Assembly: GCA_023450535.1 (NCBI GenBank)
Contig: JAEXGX010000157.1
Span: 1-11,501 of the forward strand
From: Pseudomonadota bacterium
GTDB taxonomy: Bacteria; Desulfobacterota; Desulfovibrionia; Desulfovibrionales; Desulfovibrionaceae
Direction of reading: 5' to 3'
Length of the DNA: 11,501 bases
Shown here: positions 5,832-11,501 of the stretch, piece by piece
Numbering within the stretch: the stretch's first letter is position 1
Layout of the letters: the number at the start of each line of letters is the position of its first letter
Translations under genes and position numbers: made by a program
The notes under the pieces: model-generated
Told to the model about the DNA's origin: nothing
What the model saw: the letters and a program-made list of their open reading frames with translations, nothing else
Databases searched by the model: none

Positions 5832-7097
5832 ATGACCCGTAAAGACCGTACGGAAGGCATTTACAGCCGCCGCGAAGTGCTCGACGAAAGTGAACGCCGC
5901 CAGTACAACCTGATTCAGCTCAAGGATCTGTTGTCCTACGCGTACCGCTATTCCGAAGACGTGAAAAAACGCTTTGACCGCGCCCAGTTCAATGTTGAAA
6001 AATTCAAAACCATTTCTGACATCAAGCATATTCCCATCCTCAAAAAAAAGGAACTCATCTTCCTCCAGACCATGGGACCGCGCCTGGGCGGCCTGCTGAC
6101 CAAGGACATTGGCGAACTGCGCCGCGTGTTCCTTTCCCCTGGCCCCATCTTTGACCCCGAAGACCGCAATGACGACTACTGGGGCTACACTGAAGCCTTC
6201 TATTCCGTGGGTTTCCGCCCCGGCGACGCCGTGCAGGTAACGTTCAACTATCATCTTGCTCCTGCTGGTCTGATGTTTGAAGAACCCTTGCGCAACCTGG
6301 GTTGCGCTACCATTCCCGCCGGCCCCACCGACGCTGCCACCCAGCTCGACATCATGCAGAAACTGCGCGTTTCCGGCTATGTGGGCACACCGAGCTTTCT
6401 TATGCACCTCGCCCAGAAGGCAGAGGAAAAGGGCCTCAATCTGCGCAAGGATCTCTTCCTTGAAGTGGCTTTTGTCACCGGTGAGCGCCTGTCGGAAAAA
6501 ATCCGCAGCCAAATGGAGAAAAAATACGACATCATCATGCGTCAGGGCTACGGCACGGCGGATGTCGGCTGTATTGGCTACGAGTGCTTCCAGCGTAACG
6601 GTCTGCATATCTCCAACCGTTGTTTTGTGGAAATCTGCCACCCCGACACTGGCATTCCGCTCAAGGACGGCGAAGTGGGTGAAGTGGTCGTAACCAGCTT
6701 TAACAAGACCTATCCGCTGATCCGCCTCGCCACCGGCGACCTTTCCTACATCGACCGCGCTCCCTGCGCCTGCGGCCGCACCAGCCCCCGTCTCGGCAGT
6801 ATTGTGGGCCGTGTGGACACCACTGCCCGCATCAAGGGCATGTTTGTTTATCCCCACCAGGTCGAACAAGTACTGGCCCGCTTTGAAGAAATCAAGCGCT
6901 GGCAGATTGAAGTCACCAACCCCGGCGGCGTGGATGAAATGGTTCTGTATGTCGAAGCCAGCAACTTCAAACGCGAGGACGAGCTTCTGCACCTCTTCCG
7001 TGAGCGTATCAAGCTCCGCCCCGAACTGCGTATTCTCGCTCCGGGCGCGCTGCCCCCGCAAATCAAACCCATTGAGGACAAGCGTGAATGGGATTAA
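5832..7097 (+). CDS. Phenylacetate-CoA ligase-like (PaaK family) adenylate-forming protein, SPGP subgroup
   Basis: A 421-residue cytoplasmic protein of the ANL superfamily, close in length to PaaK (~430). Family enzymes activate a carboxylic acid with ATP and transfer it to CoA. Visible motifs: GYGTADVG at 239-246 in the place of the YGLTE motif, TGDL 301-304 with D303, a CACGR cluster at 312-316, VGRVDT 325-330, and the hinge-side segment KGMFVYP 335-341. The usual Ser/Thr/Gly P-loop (SSGTTGKP) is replaced by LSPGPIFDPE at 101-110. The C-terminal lysine motif is also altered (PPQIKPIEDKREW). Activity and substrate are therefore uncertain; phenylacetate should not be assumed. The ATG at 5832 is chosen for GGGAG six bases upstream; the longer frame from 5772 would overlap the promoter. 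It is transcribed alone between its own promoter and a strong terminator. Confidence 0.88.
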   Translation: MTRKDRTEGIYSRREVLDESERRQYNLIQLKDLLSYAYRYSEDVKKRFDRAQFNVEKFKTISDIKHIPILKKKELIFLQTMGPRLGGLLTKDIGELRRVFLSPGPIFDPEDRNDDYWGYTEAFYSVGFRPGDAVQVTFNYHLAPAGLMFEEPLRNLGCATIPAGPTDAATQLDIMQKLRVSGYVGTPSFLMHLAQKAEEKGLNLRKDLFLEVAFVTGERLSEKIRSQMEKKYDIIMRQGYGTADVGCIGYECFQRNGLHISNRCFVEICHPDTGIPLKDGEVGEVVVTSFNKTYPLIRLATGDLSYIDRAPCACGRTSPRLGSIVGRVDTTARIKGMFVYPHQVEQVLARFEEIKRWQIEVTNPGGVDEMVLYVEASNFKREDELLHLFRERIKLRPELRILAPGALPPQIKPIEDKREWD

Positions 7098-7127
7098 CGC
7101 CTTTTGTTAACATGCTTTAAGGCCTCC

Positions 7128-7154
7128 AGCCCCTGCCTTGGCGGGGGCTTTTTT
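7128..7154 (+). terminator. Rho-independent terminator of the PaaK-like gene
   Basis: The nine-pair stem AGCCCCTGC / GCGGGGGCT (7128-7136 with 7141-7149, one G-T pair) with a CTTG loop is followed directly by a run of six T (7149-7154, the first shared with the stem). It begins 30 bases after the stop. Confidence 0.93.
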
Positions 7155-7508
7155 GTCATATCAGAAAATATACCCGGCTTGCTCTTGCCCTTTCCCTCGG
7201 CTAAACTGCTTGCCAGAGCGCGAAACGAACTTATATTTCATCAAAAATTCCTTTGTGGTTTGAAACCTCCCCCTTCAGGGGGAAAAAGTGGTTGACAAGA
7301 CGGCGAAGCCGATGAAATCCTTTTTCGTACCCCCTCTCTTCAGGGAGGGGCAATCCGCACGACCCCTATCCGTCGGCTGCGGAGTCAGTCGGCGGATGGG
7401 GCGACTGTGGATTGAAATATATTTCTTCTGTTTTCCGCGCGGGACAAGTGACCGCGCCGCAACACCAGCCCCAGGCGCGAAAGGCTGCCAAAGACGCAAA
7501 GGACGCAC
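7155..7508. other. Intergenic gap with paired TTCA-loop hairpins
   Basis: About 350 bases with no credible gene. Hairpin CCCCC-TTCA-GGGGG lies at 7269-7282. A second, with eight pairs including one G-T, lies at 7331-7350, again with a TTCA loop. A longer imperfect inverted repeat joins CCCCTATCCGTCG (from 7363) to CGGCGGATGGGG (to 7401). GAAATATATTTC at 7414-7425 is a perfect palindrome. A TTGACA at 7292-7297 has no convincing -10 partner, so no promoter for the next gene is called. Confidence 0.6.
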
Positions 7509-8426
7509 ATGTTCAAACCCGACCGACATCATATCATCATCGCCGCCAAAACCCTGGTTATTCAGGCTCTGCTTTTCTGTTCCATCCTCTTTGTAGTATG
7601 GGGCTCGCAAAAACTTTACGGTCTTATTGACCAGACACGTTTCCCCACCCCCTATCAGGTAACCGTGACAGAAGGCATGACGGACGAACAGAAAGGCAAA
7701 GAGCTTGTCGACGCCTTGACCGCCCGTATGCAGTATGAACTGAACTCCACCTTCGGCTGGAGCGCCAACGACATTCTTTTCAACTCCTATGTGCTGGACA
7801 ACCGCGCCTACCGCCAGTTCGGCACGTACTATGCCACCAAAACCCTGCTTGACCACTACGCCACTGTCATCGCCAAACTGGGGTCCAGCGACCGGGAAAA
7901 CCAGAATCTCTATGATGCGCGGGTCAACGATTTCACCTTCGGACCCAAGCGCTGGGGATATTTCTTTGTGCCTTCCGCTGAAGGCGCGTATACGCGCGGC
8001 CTGAAGCGCGTGGAGAAATACAAGCAGGAATTGGACGCGGGAAAGGCCATCTATAACTGCCGTACCGACGACATCTATTCCGCCTTCAACCTCATTCTGG
8101 GCGAAAATATGTTCGGCTACGCCCTCGGTCTGCTGGAAAACAGCCAGAACATCCCCTTCTACACGCTGGACAACCGCATCTACGAAGCTCAGGGCGTCAT
8201 GCTGGTGGTGCGCGACTACGTGAAGGCCCTCTACGACCTGTATCCGGAAATTGCGGCCAAGAACAACGAGGCCAACATGAAGGAAGCCATGAGCTACCTG
8301 GACCGCATCTGCGATTACGACCCCATGTATATTACGTCCTCCTTCAACTCCGGCGAACTGATTATTTCCTACATGCTCTTTGCCAGAAATCGCCTCTCCG
8401 ACATTCGCGACAGCATCCGGATCTGA
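7509..8426 (+). CDS. DUF2333 family protein, single N-terminal membrane helix
   Basis: A 305-residue protein. One hydrophobic helix at about 9-31 (IIIAAKTLVIQALLFCSILFVV) with a short positive N-terminus predicts an inner-membrane anchor with the rest in the periplasm. The body matches the DUF2333 pattern: ELNSTFGWSANDILFN, VLDNRAYRQFGTYYATKTLLDHY, FGPKRWGYFFVPSAEGAYTRG, and a C-terminal half with DDIYSAFNLIL. The family has no established role. AAGGA lies five bases before the ATG, supporting this start. It stands alone between a hairpin-rich gap and a strong terminator, so neighbours give no functional hint. The family assignment is from remembered motif pattern and is fairly sure; the function is unknown. 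Confidence 0.83.
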   Translation: MFKPDRHHIIIAAKTLVIQALLFCSILFVVWGSQKLYGLIDQTRFPTPYQVTVTEGMTDEQKGKELVDALTARMQYELNSTFGWSANDILFNSYVLDNRAYRQFGTYYATKTLLDHYATVIAKLGSSDRENQNLYDARVNDFTFGPKRWGYFFVPSAEGAYTRGLKRVEKYKQELDAGKAIYNCRTDDIYSAFNLILGENMFGYALGLLENSQNIPFYTLDNRIYEAQGVMLVVRDYVKALYDLYPEIAAKNNEANMKEAMSYLDRICDYDPMYITSSFNSGELIISYMLFARNRLSDIRDSIRI

Positions 8427-8496
8427 CTCGGATTCCGCACTTTCCCGTCCGGTGAGTTTTCCTGAAAACGAGCCGATGACGGATGGTGTCCCACTG

Positions 8497-8527
8497 GCCC
8501 GCTCTTCCCAGAAGAGCGGGCTTTTTT
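8497..8527 (+). terminator. Rho-independent terminator of the DUF2333 gene
   Basis: A perfect 11-base stem, GCCCGCTCTTC / GAAGAGCGGGC (8497-8507 with 8511-8521), with a CCA loop, followed by six T. It separates this gene from the ABC operon. Confidence 0.96.
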
Positions 8528-8602
8528 CTGTATGCGGGACAGTACATTATGTAAAAATCCACTCAAAAACAGACATTTTCTTCAAAATTTATATTTCCCA
8601 AT

Positions 8603-8631
8603 TTGACAAAAAAAACAACGACAGGCATACT
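8603..8631 (+). promoter_or_regulatory. Sigma70-like promoter for the amino acid ABC operon
   Basis: A perfect TTGACA (8603-8608) is followed after 17 bases by CATACT (8626-8631, four of six matches to TATAAT). The surrounding ~200 bases are strongly AT-rich, unlike the rest of the window. The leader to the GTG start would be about 130 bases. Confidence 0.5.
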
Positions 8632-8671
8632 ACCAGCTTGAGTAAATATTTTTTTCTAATTATATTGCATA

Positions 8672-8684
8672 GTTAATAATTAAC
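8672..8684. promoter_or_regulatory. 13-base AT-rich palindrome, candidate operator
   Basis: GTTAAT-A-ATTAAC is perfectly symmetric. It lies about 35-50 bases downstream of the predicted transcription start and 84 bases before the first gene of the importer. This position suits a repressor site. It does not match an ArgR box. Confidence 0.4.
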
Positions 8685-8768
8685 ATTTTTGCGAAAAGCT
8701 AAAAAATATCTGCATCCTCGCAATGACAATTTTGTATTTATACCCTGGTGCCTGAAAGGAGAATTCAA

Positions 8769-9491
8769 GTGATCAAACTTTCCCACGTCTGCAAATTCTT
8801 CGGCTCGAATGAGGTGCTGAAGGACGTGAACCTGGAAGTCAAGGAAGGAGAAAAGCTGGTGATCATCGGCCCTTCCGGCTCAGGCAAGTCCACCACGGTG
8901 CGCTGCATGAACGGGCTTGAACTGCCCTCATCAGGACAGATCTTCATTGATGGGGAAGAATTAACCAAAAAAAACCGCATCCAGCTGGTGCGCCGCACTT
9001 CATCCATGGTATTCCAGCAGTTCAACCTGTATCCCCATCTCTCTGTGCTGGGAAATCTGACCCTCGCGCCGATCAAGCTCTTTCACAAAAGCAAAAAAGA
9101 AGCCGAAGAACTGGCCAATCACTACCTTTCCGTGGTCGGACTGAGTGAAAAGGCCAACGTCTATCCGGCCACGCTCTCGGGCGGACAGCAGCAACGGGTG
9201 GCTATTGCCCGCGCACTATGCAGCCAGACAAAAATCATCCTCTTTGACGAACCGACCTCCGCCCTCGATCCTGAAACAGTACAGGAAGTGCTGAACGTCA
9301 TGGTCAAGCTTGCAAGCGAAAGCATTACCATGGTCATTGTCACGCATGAAATGGGTTTTGCCCGCCAGGTGGCCGACCGGGTGATTTTCATGGATGACGG
9401 AACAATTCTGGAAGAAGGCACGCCCGAACATTTCTTCGTCAACCCCTCGCATGAGCGTACGCGGCAGTTCTTAAGCAAAATTTTGCACTGA
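8769..9491 (+). CDS. Polar amino acid ABC transporter ATP-binding protein
   Basis: A 240-residue ATPase of the GlnQ/HisP class, the same length as E. coli GlnQ, working as a cytoplasmic dimer on the two permeases. Motifs: Walker A GPSGSGKST 34-42, Q-loop VFQQFNLYPHL from 82, signature LSGGQQQR 136-143, Walker B IILFDEP 156-162 with catalytic E161, D-loop SALD 164-167, H-loop H193 in VTHEMGFA. All catalytic residues are present. The GTG at 8769 is preferred because AAAGGAG ends seven bases before it; an upstream GTG at 8748 would place the Shine-Dalgarno inside the gene. It is first in the operon, 88 bases before the binding-protein gene, and resembles the PebC partner of PEB1a. Confidence 0.96.
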   Translation: MIKLSHVCKFFGSNEVLKDVNLEVKEGEKLVIIGPSGSGKSTTVRCMNGLELPSSGQIFIDGEELTKKNRIQLVRRTSSMVFQQFNLYPHLSVLGNLTLAPIKLFHKSKKEAEELANHYLSVVGLSEKANVYPATLSGGQQQRVAIARALCSQTKIILFDEPTSALDPETVQEVLNVMVKLASESITMVIVTHEMGFARQVADRVIFMDDGTILEEGTPEHFFVNPSHERTRQFLSKILH

Positions 9492-9579
9492 AGATGTCTT
9501 CGGATGCAGATACATACACCCGGATTCCGGGATATTGCGCCGGCGGACAGCCGGACGCCAAACCACAGGAGGCTGCTAT

Positions 9580-10404
9580 ATGAAGATTCCTCACAAATTC
9601 GGGGCGGCGCTTCTCGTTGCTCTGACAGTACTGGGGTTGAGCCTGGGCAATGCGGCTGCCGCCGATCTGCCCGATGAGGTGCAGAGCATTGTCAAGCGCG
9701 GCAAGATGCGGGTCGGCGTAAAATCTGATGTACCTGGCTTCGGTATTCAGGAACTTTCCGGCACATATGCGGGCATGGAAATCGATCTGGCGAAAAAAAT
9801 TGCGGAAGCCATGGGGCTGAAGCCCGACAAGGTGGAATTCACCGCCGTTACGGCCAAGACTCGCGGCCAGTTGCTGGATTCCGGCGACCTCGACATGGTC
9901 ATCGCCACCTTCACCATCACGCCGGATCGCAAGAATAACTGGAATTTCACCACTCCCTATTACACCGACGCTGTGTCCCTGTTGGTGAAAAAGAATTCCG
10001 GCATTACCAACTATGCGGATCTCGCCGACAAGGTCATCGGCGTAGCTGAAGGCGCAACCTCGAAAGATGCACTGAAAGCTTCGGCCAAGGCCAACGGTGT
10101 AACACTGATCGACGGTACGAATTTCCAGACTTTCCCGGATTATCCGTCAATCAAGGCGGCACTGGATGCGGGCCAGATCAACGCCTTCTGCGTGGATGGC
10201 TCCATTTTGACCGGTTACCTCGACGGGGCGACCGAAATTCTGACCACCATCCGTTTCTCCCCGCAGGAATACGGCATTGCCACTAAACTTTCCAACAAGG
10301 GCCTTGCCGCCTTTTTGGAAAATCTGATCACCACCTGGCTGGCGGATGGCACCATCGACAAGATCATCGCCGACCACAAGGTCGCTCCCTCCTTTAAGCA
10401 ATAA
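9580..10404 (+). CDS. Periplasmic aspartate/glutamate-binding protein, PEB1-like (SBP_bac_3)
   Basis: A 274-residue secreted solute-binding protein. A signal peptide is clear: K2, K6, a hydrophobic core at about 8-22, and likely cleavage at AAA-AD around 27/28. The SBP_bac_3 fold is shown by GKMRVGVKSDVP, GMEIDLAKKIAEAMG and IATFTITPDRK. It closely resembles Campylobacter PEB1a as I recall it, with AKTRG..LLD, FPDYPSIKAALDA and VDGSIL shared. K48, R95, T110, R117 and D206 fall at the positions of PEB1a K19, R67, T82, R89 and D174, which bind aspartate; the R95-R117 spacing of 22 is identical. Acidic amino acids are therefore the predicted ligand. The ATG at 9580 is supported by AGGAGG seven bases upstream; longer frames from 9535 would disrupt the signal peptide. 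A strong hairpin follows the gene. Confidence 0.95.
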   Translation: MKIPHKFGAALLVALTVLGLSLGNAAAADLPDEVQSIVKRGKMRVGVKSDVPGFGIQELSGTYAGMEIDLAKKIAEAMGLKPDKVEFTAVTAKTRGQLLDSGDLDMVIATFTITPDRKNNWNFTTPYYTDAVSLLVKKNSGITNYADLADKVIGVAEGATSKDALKASAKANGVTLIDGTNFQTFPDYPSIKAALDAGQINAFCVDGSILTGYLDGATEILTTIRFSPQEYGIATKLSNKGLAAFLENLITTWLADGTIDKIIADHKVAPSFKQ

Positions 10405-10411
10405 TACAGAC

Positions 10412-10443
10412 TCTTCCGGGGCCGCAGGCACGGCCCCGGAAGA
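10412..10443 (+). promoter_or_regulatory. Intra-operon hairpin after the binding-protein gene
   Basis: A perfect 13-base stem, TCTTCCGGGGCCG / CGGCCCCGGAAGA (10412-10424 with 10431-10443), with a six-base loop and no T-run. It lies eight bases after the stop of the binding-protein gene and 85 bases before the permease start. Stems like this after binding-protein genes commonly protect the upstream mRNA and lower downstream expression; that role is inferred here. Confidence 0.75.
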
Positions 10444-10528
10444 AGCAAGACGCTTTTGGACATGGCCGGAACACCGTGCCCCGCCCGGAGAAAAATTGCA
10501 AAAATGAAGTGAACGCACAGGTCATATC

Positions 10529-11251
10529 GTGATTGAACAAATCTTTTCACTCAGATGTTGGACAATATTTCTGGCGGACTGGCCTCTTTTCGCCCAGGCC
10601 TTTCTGGTCACGGTGCTCGTCTCCGTGCTGGCGCTGCTGCTGGCACTGGCATTGGGAGTGATCTTCGGCATCATGTCGGCTTCCCAGTTCCGCCTGCCCA
10701 GAGCCGTTGCCCGCGCCTATGTGGAACTCCTGCAAAATACGCCGCTTGTGCTACAGGCCTATGTCTTTTATCTGGCTCTGCCCTATATCGGCATTATGAT
10801 GGGGCAAATCAGCGTGGGCATCGCAGCAGTGGGGATCTACCACGGCGCGTATATTGCTGAAGTAGTACGCGCGGGTATCCAGTCTATTCCGCGCGGACAA
10901 TCCGATGCGGCGTCCTCCCAGGGCTTCACCTATGTCCAGACCATGCGCTGGGTGATTCTGCCCCAGACAGTCAAAATCATTCTGCCCCCTCTGATCAATC
11001 AGATGGTCAACCTGATCAAGAATACCTCGGTCATCGCCCTGATTGGCGGGGCCGACCTGATGAACCGCACCAACGACTGGTCCACCAGTGGCGCAAGCAT
11101 CTACGGCCCGCCTTTTCTGGTCTGCGGTATCCTGTACTTTCTTCTGTGCTTCCCTCTGGCAACCTGGGGACGGCGTTACGAGGAACGGCTCAAGCGTCGT
11201 GACAGCCAGGCCGGACGGGAGCTGCAAACCATTGAGGAAGAACTCGTTTGA
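10529..11251 (+). CDS. Polar amino acid ABC transporter permease 1 (HisM/GlnP type)
   Basis: A 240-residue inner-membrane subunit of the HisMQ/GlnP family with about five hydrophobic segments (around 20-50, 70-90, 95-112, 150-172 and 192-213). The conserved family stretch ARAYVELLQNTPLVLQAY appears at 61-78. The EAA coupling loop that docks on the ATPase is at about 111-146 (EVVRAGIQSIPRGQSDAASSQG then WVILPQ, with G132 and I143-L-P145). It starts with GTG and only a weak Shine-Dalgarno (ACAGG), which together with the upstream hairpin suggests lower expression than the binding protein. The cytoplasmic C-terminus is charged (about 215-239). It overlaps the next permease by four bases, consistent with a heterodimeric channel. 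Confidence 0.94.
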   Translation: MIEQIFSLRCWTIFLADWPLFAQAFLVTVLVSVLALLLALALGVIFGIMSASQFRLPRAVARAYVELLQNTPLVLQAYVFYLALPYIGIMMGQISVGIAAVGIYHGAYIAEVVRAGIQSIPRGQSDAASSQGFTYVQTMRWVILPQTVKIILPPLINQMVNLIKNTSVIALIGGADLMNRTNDWSTSGASIYGPPFLVCGILYFLLCFPLATWGRRYEERLKRRDSQAGRELQTIEEELV

Positions 11252-11501
11252 TCGATGTCATTATTCGCACATTCACGCCGGAGATCCTCGTCTATCTCCT
11301 GAACGGCGCCGTCCTGATGCTGGAGCTGTCCGCGGTAATAGTTGCCTGCAGCCTCGTCTTCGGCCTGATCCTGGCACTACTGCGCAGCTATGAAAAATAC
11401 GTTCTGGGCAAACTTGCCGGAGCCTATATCGAGATCTTCCGTAACACCCCGAATCTGATGTGGGTGTTGATCTGTTATGTTTATGCTCCACTGCCCAACG
11501 T
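11248..11501 (+). CDS. Polar amino acid ABC transporter permease 2, 3' end outside window
   Basis: The frame is open to the window end, giving 84 residues. It begins with TTG at 11248 inside the TGA stop of permease 1 (a TTGA overlap), with AGGA nine bases upstream; no ATG or GTG is available in this frame nearby. The N-terminal membrane helix (NGAVLMLELSAVIVACSLVF...) and the family stretch AYIEIFRNTPNLMWVL match the HisM/GlnP permease family. It differs clearly from permease 1, so the two probably form a heterodimer. The EAA loop lies beyond the window. Translational coupling to permease 1 is inferred from the overlap. Confidence 0.9.
   Translation, partial: MIDVIIRTFTPEILVYLLNGAVLMLELSAVIVACSLVFGLILALLRSYEKYVLGKLAGAYIEIFRNTPNLMWVLICYVYAPLPN

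Noticed and set aside
5799..7061. 420-residue open frame on the minus strand opposite the PaaK-like gene
   Set aside because: It is the complement of a well-supported gene with family motifs; its translation lacks recognisable domains and reflects the codon bias of the sense strand.
7292..7297. TTGACA as -35 of a DUF2333 promoter
   Set aside because: No acceptable -10 element occurs 16-19 bases downstream; the element lies within palindromic repeat DNA.
1..11501. CRISPR array, tRNA, prophage or insertion sequence
   Set aside because: No spaced direct repeats, no cloverleaf and no transposase, integrase or phage-like protein was found on either strand.

Overview
The window reads as a chromosomal segment of a Gram-negative bacterium of moderate-to-high GC. 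The gene mix is a PAS-GGDEF enzyme, a DUF1269 protein, a DUF2333 protein, a PaaK-like adenylate-forming protein of the 'SPGP' subgroup and a PEB1-type amino-acid importer. This suggests a sulfate reducer or relative in the Desulfovibrionaceae (Bilophila/Desulfovibrio type). That placement is inferred from protein flavour only; there is no rRNA or other marker here.

Layout, left to right. (1) 1-2231, plus strand: the 3' part of a PAS-GGDEF diguanylate cyclase gene with intact active site and inhibitory site, then an MFS transporter gene 47 bases downstream. (2) 2232-3168: about 0.94 kb with no credible gene, full of hairpins. It holds two inverted, diverged copies of a ~65-base repeat, one of which carries ten tandem AAG triplets. 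(3) 3169-5585, minus strand: a DUF1269 membrane protein gene and, upstream of it, der (double-GTPase ribosome assembly factor), each with its own sigma70-like promoter. (4) 5586-5831: a divergent promoter region. (5) 5832-8426, plus strand: a phenylacetate-CoA-ligase-like gene ending in a strong terminator, a 354-base hairpin-rich gap, then a DUF2333 gene ending in another strong terminator. (6) 8528-8768: a very AT-rich leader with a promoter and a 13-base palindrome. (7) 8769-11501, plus strand: a polar amino acid ABC transporter operon in the order ATPase, periplasmic binding protein, permease 1, permease 2 (cut by the window end).

The best-supported functional inference is that the ABC operon imports aspartate/glutamate. 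The binding protein keeps, at matching spacing, the residues that bind aspartate in Campylobacter PEB1a. The operon also has a long GC-rich hairpin without a U-run just after the binding-protein gene, which fits differential expression of binding protein over permeases, and a TTGA stop/start overlap joining the two permeases.

I found no phage, insertion sequence, CRISPR array, toxin-antitoxin pair or defence system, and no clear new multi-gene system. The most unusual material is the repeat-bearing intergenic DNA at 2232-3168, the non-canonical P-loop of the PaaK-like protein, and the serine in place of asparagine in the second NKxD motif of Der.
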